Positions 54,219-62,660 are shown, counted from the first letter of the stretch. The stretch: DNA of 64,000 bases from Collinsella sp. (GCA_019419625.1 DXZO01000069.1:4444-68443), one strand, 5' to 3'. Program-made: numbers and translations. The notes: generated from the sequence alone by a model not told the origin.

Positions 54219-54354
54219 TCTCGATCTGTAACATCTAGCAGGGATTTTCGACCCCAATTGTTACAGATTGAGATGAACGGGAGCACCCGGTTCGAAATAT
54301 CTAGATCTGTAACATCTGACTCGCTTTTGGCCGCCTAGATGTTACAGGTTGAGA
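54219..54354. repeat. Paired GATCTGTAACA...GTTACAGAT repeats, right of module 2
   Basis: Units at 54219-54273 and 54301-54354 match the pair left of module 2. A TACAAT at 54391-54396 downstream is a plausible -10 box for the toxin-antitoxin genes. Confidence 0.85.
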
Positions 54355-54422
54355 CGATTCGACAGCACCGGCAGCATGGACATATCGTGGTACAATTGTG
54401 TCCCAACGCAAAGGAGGTACCC

Positions 54423-54689
54423 ATGTCAGTTTGTGTGCCCGTCCGAGATATGAAGGACACTGCTGCATTCACCACGCTTGTTGAGTCTGAGCGCGACGTC
54501 ACCGTAACTAAGAACGGCTACGAGGCCATGCACTGCATCAGCAGCGACCAGTATCGCCTCATGCAAGAAGAAATCGCCAAGGCAAAACTGCTGTCTCGCA
54601 TGATGTTGGCAGAAGACGAAATATCGCAAGGCGACTACAGCGACTACGAATCCTTCGCGGCTTCAATACGAGACAAATATGACCTATAA
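54423..54689 (+). CDS. Type II antitoxin, Phd/YefM-like
   Basis: This 88-residue protein starts at ATG 54423 after AAAGGAGG. The first half (VPVRDMKDTAAFTTLVESER then VTVTKNGYEAM) fits the Phd/YefM DNA-binding fold, and the acidic C-terminal helix would wrap the toxin. It overlaps the toxin gene by 11 bp, the usual coupling. The pair lies right after the second lac module. Confidence 0.85.
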   Translation: MSVCVPVRDMKDTAAFTTLVESERDVTVTKNGYEAMHCISSDQYRLMQEEIAKAKLLSRMMLAEDEISQGDYSDYESFAASIRDKYDL

Positions 54690-54984
54690 CGTCGTAATCC
54701 TCAAAAGTGCGCGATATGAGTACGAGAGTATTGTCGGATACCTTGCTCAAATCCTCAAGAATCCGCGTGCAGCAGGCAATTTTGTCGCTGAGTTTGAATA
54801 CCAGCTTGACCTGCTTCGCGAGCAGCCGCTTTTACGTCCCCTCTCGCACATGCAAGAGCTGGCGGCACGTAATTACCGATCGTTTCCCGTCAACAACTAC
54901 GTGTGTCTATACAAGTTTGAGCGCGAAACGATCTATATCGCCCACGTTTTTCACCAGTCACAGGACTACGCCCGCCTGGTCTAG
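54679..54984 (+). CDS. RelE/ParE-superfamily toxin
   Basis: This 101-residue protein has the RelE/ParE layout: a starting strand YNVVILKSARYEYESIVGYL, helices with LDLLREQPLLRPL, strand YRSFPVNNYVCLYKFERETI and the end HVFHQSQDYARLV. Whether it cuts mRNA or poisons gyrase cannot be told. It is paired with the antitoxin upstream. Confidence 0.87.
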   Translation: MTYNVVILKSARYEYESIVGYLAQILKNPRAAGNFVAEFEYQLDLLREQPLLRPLSHMQELAARNYRSFPVNNYVCLYKFERETIYIAHVFHQSQDYARLV

Positions 54985-55091
54985 CCCGCAAGCCGAATAA
55001 TTGGCCCGAGCACATTTGCGCGTCATGTCGCGTTGCGTTGACACGCCAATCCCTCGCCACGGCAGGGCAAACGTATCGCCCACAGCGCTAG

Positions 55092-55856
55092 CTAGCAGAT
55101 GACCCGCGTGTGTTCCTCGATGGCGGCACGATCCTCGGCGGCGATACTCGGCTCACACACCACGGCGTCCAAGTTATCCAGGCGACAGAAGGTATAGAAG
55201 TCGCGCTTGCCGATCTTGCTGGAATCGGCGATCAGATAGCGCGAGTCGGCCTTGCTAAAGGCGAGCTGCTGGATACGGCCCTCGTCCATGTTGGATGTGG
55301 ATACGTCACCGTCCAAGATACCGTTGGCGCCGATAAACGCCGCATCGATGCCCAGCGCACGCAGGGTGTCCTCGGCCGTTGGCCCCACAAAAGCGGCAGT
55401 GCGGCGACGGTACATGCCGCCCACGAGGCACAGGTCGCAGTCCTCGCGCGCCTCGAGCAGGTTAAACACCGAAAGCGAATTGGTCACGATGCGCAGGCGA
55501 AACGCCGGCAGCAACGAGGCCATCTGCTCAACCGTGGTACCCGTGCCCAAAAAGATAGTAGAGCCCTCCTCGATAAGCTCCACAGCACGGCGTGCGATCT
55601 GCAGTTTTTCCTCGGCATGCTTGGTGCGCTTTTCGCTGTGCGAATACTCATGGCGCAACATAGCGTGGGGACGACCCTGCGCACTGCGGGCGCCGCCGTG
55701 CACACGCTCGATCTCACCCAGACTCGCAAGTTCTTCGAGGTCGCGGCGAATCGTCATGTCCGAAACGCCCAGCGCATCCGAAATCTCCTTAACCGAGACC
55801 GTGCCCTGCTCTTCGAGCAGCTGACGAACCTTATCCTGTCGCTCTGCCTTAATCAC
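55092..55856 (-). CDS. DeoR-family sugar regulator
   Basis: This 254-residue repressor starts at GTG 55856 (IKAERQDKVRQLLEEQG) after AGGATT; the frame extends 30 codons further without support. The helix-turn-helix is VKEISDALGVSDMTIRRDLE followed by RVHGGARS. The DeoRC domain has GSTIFLGTGTTVEQMASLLP and ADSSKIGKRDFYTF. It is divergent from galM and could control it or the lac genes, as LacR does in lactococci. Confidence 0.92.
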   Translation of the reverse strand: MIKAERQDKVRQLLEEQGTVSVKEISDALGVSDMTIRRDLEELASLGEIERVHGGARSAQGRPHAMLRHEYSHSEKRTKHAEEKLQIARRAVELIEEGSTIFLGTGTTVEQMASLLPAFRLRIVTNSLSVFNLLEAREDCDLCLVGGMYRRRTAAFVGPTAEDTLRALGIDAAFIGANGILDGDVSTSNMDEGRIQQLAFSKADSRYLIADSSKIGKRDFYTFCRLDNLDAVVCEPSIAAEDRAAIEEHTRVIC

Positions 55857-56061
55857 GATGAATCCTCGCTGTTCTATGCGCGCATACCGTTCAAACAGTA
55901 ACGAACAAATTGTATCAGAATCGCGCGCCAAAAAATGAGCGCCCACACAGCCCCAATCATCACTTTTTTGAGAAAAATACCCCCTGCTTTAGTGGGGTGT
56001 AGTGATAATCTCGCCTGTTCGCGCTACAGTTTGTCCGAAATACCTCGATGTTAGGAACCAA

Positions 56062-57114
56062 ATGATCACTTCCGAGCTTTTCGGCACCGCGCCGTGCGGT
56101 ACCCCCGTTCATCGCTACACCCTCAACGGGCCCGAGATCTGCGTTCGCATTATGGACTATGGCGCCACCGTGTTGGGCATCGATGTGCCCGACATTCCCG
56201 GCAACGTGCGCGATGTGGTGCTGGGCTTCGATAAGCTCGAGGATTACTTTGACAACCCCGCCTGCTTTGGCGCGACCATCGGCCCCGTGGCCAACCGCAC
56301 TGCGAGTGCCACGATCACCATCGACGGCACGGACTGGCATATGCCGGCCAACGAAGGCGTCAACAACCTGCACAGCGATCTTGAGCATGGTCTGCACAAG
56401 CGCGTATGGGATGTTGAACTCGACGAGGTCCACAATGCCGTGCGCATGACCACCTCGCTTGAGGATGGCGAGCTGGGTCTCCCCGGCAACCGCACCTTTA
56501 CGGCCGTGTTTACCGTGACGCACACCGGACGTTTCCGTATCGAGTATGGCTGCGAGAGCGACCGCGCCACCTACGTGTCCATGACCAACCACACGTACTT
56601 TAACCTTGCCGGTCATAACGCCGGCATGGACTGTGAGCACTTCTTTGTTGCTAACGCCACTCACTACCTGCCCATTAACGAGCAGAGCATCCCTACCGGC
56701 GAGATTGCTCCGGTCGAGGGAACACCGTTTGACTTTCGCGAGCTGCACCCCGTCGCTCCCGGCATGGAGGCCGACGATCCGCAGATTAAGCAGGCACGTG
56801 GCTACGATCACTGCCTGTGCATCGATGGCTATCAGTACGGCCGTAATCTGCGCCGTGCCCTGCATGTTGAGGAGATGTGGACCGGCCGCGAGCTTGACTA
56901 CTACACCACCGCCCCGGGCGTGCAGCTCTACACCGGCAACTGGCTGGGCGACGAGCACGCCAAGGACGATGCCAACTATGGCTGGGGCGCCGGCTTTGCC
57001 CTCGAGGCAGAGATGTACCCCGACACGCCGCACCAGCCGCTGTTCCCGCAGGGCATCGTGGGCCCGGGACACCCCTACAGCAATGTGATCGAGTACCACT
57101 TTATGAGGCATTAA
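56062..57114 (+). CDS. galM: Aldose 1-epimerase (mutarotase)
   Basis: This 350-residue enzyme interconverts beta- and alpha-galactose, feeding GalK. I start at 56062 (MITSELFGTA) after TTAGGAA; the frame reaches 56002. Family residues are NRTASATITIDGT, MTNHTYFNLAGH (catalytic His), YDHCLCID and LQLYTGNW-type segment VQLYTGNWLG. A terminator follows at about 57142-57173. Confidence 0.93.
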   Translation: MITSELFGTAPCGTPVHRYTLNGPEICVRIMDYGATVLGIDVPDIPGNVRDVVLGFDKLEDYFDNPACFGATIGPVANRTASATITIDGTDWHMPANEGVNNLHSDLEHGLHKRVWDVELDEVHNAVRMTTSLEDGELGLPGNRTFTAVFTVTHTGRFRIEYGCESDRATYVSMTNHTYFNLAGHNAGMDCEHFFVANATHYLPINEQSIPTGEIAPVEGTPFDFRELHPVAPGMEADDPQIKQARGYDHCLCIDGYQYGRNLRRALHVEEMWTGRELDYYTTAPGVQLYTGNWLGDEHAKDDANYGWGAGFALEAEMYPDTPHQPLFPQGIVGPGHPYSNVIEYHFMRH

Positions 57115-57141
57115 GCCCACAACGCGACATATCGCACACCA

Positions 57142-57175
57142 GCGCCCGCCAGCACACCGCCGACGGGCGTTTTTT
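57142..57175 (+). terminator. Terminator after galM
   Basis: GCGCCCG, a 16-base loop and CGGGCG are followed by TTTTTTC. Confidence 0.85.
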
Positions 57176-57220
57176 CATCTTTTGGGCTTATTTTCGCTGT
57201 GACTGTATGAGTGACATATC

Positions 57221-57372
57221 AAAACTATACCCATTTACTACGTTTAGCCCGGGATGCTCGTCCATGCACCGATTTTTGTTAAATTCGCGAGCCGTCTACC
57301 TGCGGTTTTGTTTTTCTCAAATCCGACATGCTCGGCGATAGCCGATCAAACGTAGTAAATGGACATAGTTTT
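57221..57372. repeat. Long inverted repeat with 102-bp spacer
   Basis: Arms 57221-57245 and 57348-57372 are 25-bp inverted copies with two mismatches (core CCATTTACTACGTTT). The spacer contains CCTGCGGTTTTGTTTTT and ACATGCTCGGCGA, matching the spacer at 24872-24988 although the arms are unrelated. It fills the gap between galM and the EIIB gene. Confidence 0.87.
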
Positions 57373-57439
57373 TGGCAGGCGGCATCGCGCGTATCCCTCG
57401 CAAGGGCAAAATAATCCGGTTTCCTCCGTCCCCAAGAGA

Positions 57440-57922
57440 TCAGTTGAACAGATTGCCGATGGGGTCGGGGGCAGAACTGGGGAGATAGCGGATTTCTAGC
57501 TCTATGCCGAGCTTTTGTAGCTCTTTGAAGGCGGCGATGTCCGTATCGTCTACGGCAACGGCAGGCGTTGCAGAGCGTCTGCCCTCCCCTGCCTGCATAT
57601 GGCCGATACTGATCTTGGTAATGGGTACACCGCCCTTAACCAGCGCGAGTGCATCGGCGGGTGAGGCCACCATGATCAGAATCCATTGACGCGGTGTTGC
57701 GGCATGAATGATGTCGATGGTCCTTTGCACCGAGAAATACCGTGTCCAAACGCCTTCTGGCGCCGTCACCCTCATGGGTGCCCACTTGCGTGAATCCGCC
57801 GCAATCTCGTCGTTGACGATTAGGACGAGGTTGGAACCAACCGCCTCATTCCACTGCTCAACGTCTTGCCCGTAAATGAAACGGTCATCGATACGTGTAA
57901 GAAGAATCCTGGGTTGAGCCAT
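57440..57922 (-). CDS. Orphan PTS mannose-family EIIB without the phosphorylated histidine
   Basis: This 160-residue protein starts at ATG 57922 (MAQPRILLTRIDDRFIYGQD). It matches the mannose/fructose/sorbose EIIB family throughout (LVLIVNDEIAADSRKW, SVQRTIDIIHA, GGVPITKISIGHMQAGEGRR). The family motif is RIDDRLIHGQV with the phospho-accepting His; here it reads RIDDRFIYGQD, with Tyr17 at that position. No EIIA, EIIC or EIID is adjacent. I infer that it cannot relay phosphate and may be a regulator or a decaying gene. Confidence 0.85.
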   Translation of the reverse strand: MAQPRILLTRIDDRFIYGQDVEQWNEAVGSNLVLIVNDEIAADSRKWAPMRVTAPEGVWTRYFSVQRTIDIIHAATPRQWILIMVASPADALALVKGGVPITKISIGHMQAGEGRRSATPAVAVDDTDIAAFKELQKLGIELEIRYLPSSAPDPIGNLFN

Positions 57923-58078
57923 GGCAGCCCCATTCTGTTTGAGACCCGTAAGAGCAAGACATCGCATCTCCAATATTAGTGCATTTAAAGTGAGAAAAGC
58001 CGTCAGGACACTTGCACGGATTTGCGATGTCCCGTATCATAGACAGCCGTTGACGCCTCAGTTGCGTCACACATGGCC

Positions 58079-58154
58079 GCCAGCGTAGCTCAGTTGGTAG
58101 AGCACCGCTCTCGTAAAGCGGGGGTCACCGGTTCGAGCCCGGTCGCTGGCTCCA
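58079..58154 (+). tRNA. tRNA-Thr (anticodon CGT)
   Basis: The 76-nt gene has the acceptor stem GCCAGCG/CGCTGGC, the D arm TAGCTCAGTTGGTAGAGCA, the anticodon stem CCGCT/AGCGG with loop CTCGTAA (anticodon CGT, reading ACG), the T arm CCGGTTCGAGCCCGG, and an encoded TCCA end. Confidence 0.97.
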
Positions 58155-58166
58155 TTGCATTTGTGC

Positions 58167-58203
58167 AGCTCAGAAGTTTAATCGCTTCTGAGCTTTTTTC
58201 TTT
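58167..58203 (+). terminator. Terminator after tRNA-Thr
   Basis: GCTCAGAAG and CTTCTGAGC form a 9-bp stem followed by TTTTTTC TTTTTT. Confidence 0.92.
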
Positions 58204-58387
58204 TTTCTCCGTATTTCTCATCTTTGAGGAGTGAAAACGGGGTGAAAAAAATTCTTAATCAATTCGATGCGCGTGCTTGTCTACATATCATCCGCATAAG
58301 ACCCCAACTTAAATCGAGTTGCATACGGGATAGACGCCCGGCAACATGCCGAAAAATACGGGTCAACGCTCCAACCGACATAGAAAA

Positions 58388-58432
58388 AGGCCCGCACCCC
58401 AAACAATTCGCGTTCAGGGTACGGGCCTGTCA
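58388..58432 (-). terminator. Terminator after the DUF3006 gene
   Basis: On the minus strand AGGCCCGTACCC, a loop and GGGTGCGGGCCT are followed by TTTTCTATG. It closes the leftward hydrolase-DUF3006 operon. The rest of 58204-58451 shows nothing. Confidence 0.88.
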
Positions 58433-58451
58433 CAAGGTGGCCGTGTTGTTT

Positions 58452-58667
58452 TCAGTGCTTAAAGAGCGAAGCCATTAGATCGGCGTTGGTCTTCAGACGT
58501 TCGGCCTTCGCGGCACTGTCCTTAACCCATGCACCGGGACCGCCTTCATAAACATCGCCCTCGGCACAGCCCTCAGGCATCTCGGCGAGCGGCACGTCCA
58601 TAAACTTGGTGCCGTCGACCTCGAGGACCGCCATATCGCCTTCAATGCGGTCAACGATTGCCTGCAT
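58452..58667 (-). CDS. DUF3006 family small protein
   Basis: This 71-residue protein starts MQAIVDRIEGDMAVLEVDG and fits DUF3006, a small beta-barrel-like family of unknown function. It lies 11 bp downstream of a ComEC-like hydrolase gene, the usual partner of this family, so the two probably act together. Confidence 0.85.
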   Translation of the reverse strand: MQAIVDRIEGDMAVLEVDGTKFMDVPLAEMPEGCAEGDVYEGGPGAWVKDSAAKAERLKTNADLMASLFKH

Positions 58668-58678
58668 ATCGTCCTCCC

Positions 58679-60142
58679 TTAGGGATTGCAGATGCCGCAG
58701 GGCTCATATCCAGAGGCTTGCGCCTGCGACTTCGTCATTTCTGTCACGTTGCTGCCGGCCTTCTTCGTGGTTCGGCAACCAGGACGATGGTACTTGCTTC
58801 CCGTCGGCGTGATGACGACCGTTTCGTCCTGTCCAGAATCCGTTGCGGCCGGCGCTTGTGCCGGCGCGGCCGGCTGCTCGGAGACGCCGCTGGATCCGCC
58901 ACCACCGCCACCAGAGCCAATACCCTGGGAGTCAGCACCGGAATCCTGGCTCGCGGCCTCAATAGTGCCCTCGGTAGCTGTCGAAGCCGTAACATCCTTG
59001 CCGTTTGAGACGACAGTAACGGTGCCATGAACATAGGTGCCGTACACCTGCGCGCCAACGGAGGACAAGGCATCGAGAACGACCTGAGTCGGATGTCCAT
59101 AGAAGTTCTTGCCATACGAGAGCACGGCGATCGCGGGGGTCAGCTTGGCCGCGAGCGTGCTGCTCATACCCGACGCGCTTCCATGGTGCGAGACCTTCAG
59201 CACGTCAACGTGTCCATCGACGCAGCTGTTCTGGGCCTCAACCGGCGCGTCGCCCGTAAAGAGAAACGTATTCTCGCCGTAGGTAACTTTGATTACGACC
59301 GAATAGGCATTGTCCTCGGAATAGCTCGCCCCCTGCTGCGGCCAAAGGATATCGATTGAATAGTTCTCGCCGGTTGCGATCTGACGACCGGCGTAGGCAG
59401 GCTCAATCCCCATGCCCTTGTTCGAGATGCTCGTCAAAAAGCGCGTATAGGTCTGCGTAGAGCTGTTTGCCTCGGGCGCCCAGATAGATCCGACATCCAT
59501 CGAGGAGATGATGCTGTCGAGACCACCGATGTGGTCGGCGTCCGGATGGGTCGCCACCAGCCAATCAATCGTCGAGCGACCATCGGCGCGCAGGGTCGAT
59601 TTCACGACATCGCTCTTGCCGGTCGGGGTGTCGATTAGCATCGTCTTGCCATCGGGGAACTCAATGACGGTCGCGTCGCCTTGACCCACATCAACGAATT
59701 TAACGACGAGGTCGGTCAGCGTAGCGGGGTCGGGTTCAGCCTCATCAACCGTTGCGGCCTTATCGTCAGACTTCTTCTTAGCCTTCTCGGCCTTTTTCTC
59801 CTTCTGAGTCTGGGTAGTCTGGACGGTCGTGTCATTCGTCGTATTGGACGAGGCATTGCCCAAACCAGCCATAAGCATGAGCGAAAGCATGGCGCAAACA
59901 AGGCCCGCCGCCACTTGTCGAACGATGGGCGGAACAGAGCTCATCTTTTTAACGAACTTCGAATCAGGTGCCTGGACAACAAGCTTTCGCCAGCAGTACC
60001 TCGTCAAGAACCAAAGGCCAACGCCCGCAGCAATGCAGAGCGCGTAGGCAAGCACCGCGATCGCCAAGCATCCAAGAAAGAAGACGCCGCACCACCACAG
60101 GCACCCTCGCTTCTCATTCCTCACAACAATCTTTTTCGCCAT
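58679..60142 (-). CDS. Secreted or membrane-anchored ComEC-like metallo-beta-lactamase-fold hydrolase
   Basis: This 487-residue protein has two N-terminal hydrophobic segments (about 14-45 and 72-95), a Lys/Thr-rich linker, then a metallo-beta-lactamase fold (about 143-400) beginning VKFVDVGQGDATVIEFPDG with metal motif THPDADHIGG, VSHHGSASGM and FYGHPTQVVL. A Gly/Ser-rich linker leads to a small Cys/His domain at the end (YHRPGCRTT, EPCGICNP). The fold is the extracellular nuclease-like domain of ComEC without the channel. A role in DNA or nucleotide breakdown outside the cell is plausible but unproven. Confidence 0.9.
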   Translation of the reverse strand: MAKKIVVRNEKRGCLWWCGVFFLGCLAIAVLAYALCIAAGVGLWFLTRYCWRKLVVQAPDSKFVKKMSSVPPIVRQVAAGLVCAMLSLMLMAGLGNASSNTTNDTTVQTTQTQKEKKAEKAKKKSDDKAATVDEAEPDPATLTDLVVKFVDVGQGDATVIEFPDGKTMLIDTPTGKSDVVKSTLRADGRSTIDWLVATHPDADHIGGLDSIISSMDVGSIWAPEANSSTQTYTRFLTSISNKGMGIEPAYAGRQIATGENYSIDILWPQQGASYSEDNAYSVVIKVTYGENTFLFTGDAPVEAQNSCVDGHVDVLKVSHHGSASGMSSTLAAKLTPAIAVLSYGKNFYGHPTQVVLDALSSVGAQVYGTYVHGTVTVVSNGKDVTASTATEGTIEAASQDSGADSQGIGSGGGGGGSSGVSEQPAAPAQAPAATDSGQDETVVITPTGSKYHRPGCRTTKKAGSNVTEMTKSQAQASGYEPCGICNP

Positions 60143-60324
60143 GGAACAGTCTCCGGGTCGGGATTAAAACATCCCAATCATAGGCTCATTTGGGGAACAT
60201 TCCTTAGCTGCCAGCTAATAATCGGCGAGTGGTGCAATGCGCCGTGAGCCAGAGTCAGCTATACGTCCTTGCCAATTGATACAATTTAGATCGATTGCAA
60301 TAAACCTCACACTTGGAGCATTCC

Positions 60325-60546
60325 ATGTCAGAAACAGTCTCGGTGGCCAAACAGACCTCCGCCGTCTTCAGCATCGCCCAGACACTTCGTGGCACCTATC
60401 AGACCGAGGATGCTCTGGTCGAAAATTACGACAAGCACCAGGAGTTCTACAACTTCCTGCTCAACCATCAGGAAGTTCGCAAAGACCTCGTCCACCTACT
60501 CGTAGATGACCTCTACAACGGCCTACACAACAAAGAGAGTGAGTAA
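60325..60546 (+). CDS. Small hypothetical protein (73 aa)
   Basis: ATG 60325 follows TTGGAG by 6 bp. The acidic helical protein (FSIAQTLRGTYQTEDALVEN, NFLLNHQEVRKDLVHLLVDD, shortened) has no family I know. Its stop is 1 bp before the next gene's ATG, so the two form an operon. Confidence 0.6.
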   Translation: MSETVSVAKQTSAVFSIAQTLRGTYQTEDALVENYDKHQEFYNFLLNHQEVRKDLVHLLVDDLYNGLHNKESE

Positions 60547-60547
60547 C

Positions 60548-60871
60548 ATGGCTCCAATTAACGACGTGACGATCACCATCGCGTTATTAACTGCGATCGT
60601 ATTAGTGTTATTTATTATTTATAGCTTTAAAGAAGACGACGAGCCAACCTGGAGCCCACTGCTTCCAGAAAGCAAAAAAAGAGAATGGGACAGAAAAGGG
60701 CACAGGCCAATCGCAGCATGTCCTCGTTGCAATTCTCTCAACTCAGAATATAAGGGATCTGATATTAAATCGAGCTGCTTGCTGCCAACGAATTCAACGC
60801 TTCATTATCGTTGCAGATACTGCGGCTATGAATGGTCATACTCGAAACGCAGAGGCCTTAAAACGCATTAG
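60548..60871 (+). CDS. Membrane-anchored zinc-ribbon protein (107 aa)
   Basis: One TM helix at about 8-27 (ITIALLTAIVLVLFIIYSF) is followed by a charged stretch and a zinc ribbon with CPRCNS and CRYCGYEW as the two Cys pairs. Function is unknown. The gene is clearly lower in GC than its neighbours, which suggests transfer. It is coupled to the preceding small gene. Confidence 0.65.
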   Translation: MAPINDVTITIALLTAIVLVLFIIYSFKEDDEPTWSPLLPESKKREWDRKGHRPIAACPRCNSLNSEYKGSDIKSSCLLPTNSTLHYRCRYCGYEWSYSKRRGLKTH

Positions 60872-61160
60872 CAGCCACCGCTGCCCCATCAGAACGCACC
60901 CGTGTCAAATTGCTGAGAAGCAAGGACTTTCGTTCAATATTGGCGTACATGTGCATGAATGGGAAGGATGAAGCCCATCCCATAGCTTTTGGACCGTCGT
61001 GGACATGTCTTTGAAACCTCGCGATACCGCCGCTTCTGACTTCATGCAGAGTGAGCATCCGAACGCCCTCTAGCAATCTTCTTGAACTTTTAGAATCCTC
61101 GCCTGTCGCGGTTGGCCGGCCGCACAGAGCGCAACGCAGCAAAGAGTTGAGATCCGCGAT
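60872..61160. other. Gene-free gap
   Basis: No gene, repeat or terminator is clear in these 289 bp. Confidence 0.5.
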
Positions 61161-61565
61161 CTAGAGCCAGGAAGATTTGGCGGCATCCTGCCACTCGACG
61201 CGGACGCGAGTGGCCGCGAGCAGGGCCCCACACACCGCAAAGAGCTCGTAGTCCGCCAATGTCGTCGCCATCTGCATGAGCTCCGCCAGGAGATTGAGGA
61301 GGTCAGCGGTGCCAAGGTCGCCGAACGCCTTGATTGCATTCGCAATCAGGCGAGCCTCTTGGCTGAGGTTCGGACTATTAACATCCTTATCGGGGTTCGT
61401 AAGCTTCCTTCCTTCTCGGTCCCAGCCGAGAAGGAAGGAATACCCGCACAGCAGACGTAAACCATAGTTTACGTTCAGGGCAAAACTCGCCGGAAAATCA
61501 AACTCGGCATCCGCCGGGAAGCGGCCACGGCTCCGTGACCGGGTTGCACCTCCACTGCACGGCAT
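61161..61565 (-). pseudogene. Probable remnant of an unknown gene
   Basis: The C-terminal half (EARLIANAIKAFGDLGTADL, LLNLLAELMQMATTLADYEL and on) looks like a real helical protein. The upstream half reads into a 12-bp-stem palindrome (CTTCCTTCTCGG/CCGAGAAGGAAG, 61404-61440 area) and lacks a ribosome-binding site or sensible start. ATG 61565 is chosen only as a limit. No family is recognised. Confidence 0.35.
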
Positions 61566-61759
61566 CAAGGGGGCCCACGGAATCGCCCACAATTCTCCCC
61601 TTCGATACGAATGGCGGGGATTGCCGTGGACCTCCCTTGACCCCGCTCCGCTCCGGTGCGGCTTCTGCAGGAGCAGAAGCAAGCGCCGCCGACGCAGCGC
61701 TTCGCTTCTGCGCGCAGGGGCGAGAGTCTAAGGGCCACGCGCCCGGAACGGAGGAAGAC

Positions 61760-62059
61760 ATGCAACAACTGATGACTGAGGAAATCGCCATGACGGTACC
61801 TAGGCTCTACGAGCAGGACGGGGCGGAGGACCCCACGGTCTACGCCCACTACTTCTCGTGCGTGAACGGATGGGACTGGTGGCTGCTCGAGTTCGACGGC
61901 ACGGACGAGGCTTTCGGCCTCGTCGAGGGCTACGACGACGAGCTCGGCTACTTCAGCATCAAGGAGATGGCCGAGCTGAACCGCCAGATGGGGTTCGCCG
62001 CCGTCGAGCGCGACGAGCACTTCTCCCCGAAGCCGCTCAGCGCCGTCAGGAGGAGGTAG
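61760..62059 (+). CDS. DUF2958 domain protein
   Basis: This 99-residue protein starts at 61760 (MQQLMTEEIAMTVPRLYEQD) after GGAGG. The blocks DPTVYAHYFSCVNGWDWWLL, EFDGTDEAFGLVEGYDDELG and VERDEHFSPKPLS fit DUF2958, a family common on plasmids and integrative elements. Function is unknown. It is followed 4 bp later by the DUF4313-like gene. Confidence 0.82.
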   Translation: MQQLMTEEIAMTVPRLYEQDGAEDPTVYAHYFSCVNGWDWWLLEFDGTDEAFGLVEGYDDELGYFSIKEMAELNRQMGFAAVERDEHFSPKPLSAVRRR

Positions 62060-62063
62060 CCGC

Positions 62064-62660
62064 ATGGTCACGGTCGAGTTCGACTCCATGGGCGAGGCGG
62101 CCCGCCTCGCCCTCGTGGCCGATGAGTACGTGGGCGGCGGCCTGGCCGTCCTCCTCCTCGACGCCACGGACCCGCGCTCCGAGGGCTACATGGCCGAGTG
62201 GGGCGTGCTCACGGCGAACGTGCCGGCGGCGGCCGAGTGGTGCCGCGGGCGCGGCAACATCGCCATCGACGCTGCGGTCCCCGCGGCGCTCCTCGAGGCG
62301 CTCGAGGCCGCCGGCTTGCTCCGCATGGCCGCCCGCTCGGCGGCATCCGGGATGGCCCGCTACCCGCTGGCCACGGTCGCCGGGCAGGCCCTCGAGAGCA
62401 TGGGCGGCCTGACCGAGACCCTCGAGGAGGCGCTCGGCTCGACGGTCGTCGTCGAGTACGAGTCGGGCGGCGACGGCGGCGCGTTCGAGGTGGGGACCGC
62501 ACCGGTGGGCTCGGCCGAGCTCGAGCGCCTCATCGCCGCCGCGAGGTCCGAGGCGGACGAGTTGGCGGGCGCCGGCGGATGGGCTGCCGTCCGGGTTGGG
62601 TTTGGGGATGCCGAGACCATCGACTGCGAGACGGGCCGGACGGTTTACGTCGCGGGGTGA
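62064..62660 (+). CDS. DUF4313-like accessory protein
   Basis: This 198-residue protein resembles DUF4313 in its first half (VADEYVGGGLAVLLLDATDP, LTANVP, AIDAAVPAALLEALEAAGLL, ending MARYPL). It carries an acidic Ala/Gly-rich extension. GC content is above 70%, higher than the core genes. The final residues ETGRTVYVAG recur as a fragment at 63806-63842. Such genes usually travel on conjugative elements. Confidence 0.6.
   Translation: MVTVEFDSMGEAARLALVADEYVGGGLAVLLLDATDPRSEGYMAEWGVLTANVPAAAEWCRGRGNIAIDAAVPAALLEALEAAGLLRMAARSAASGMARYPLATVAGQALESMGGLTETLEEALGSTVVVEYESGGDGGAFEVGTAPVGSAELERLIAAARSEADELAGAGGWAAVRVGFGDAETIDCETGRTVYVAG

Noticed and set aside
58155..58451. Integration site next to tRNA-Thr
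   Set aside because: No integrase, no direct repeat of the tRNA 3' end and no island genes are seen downstream.
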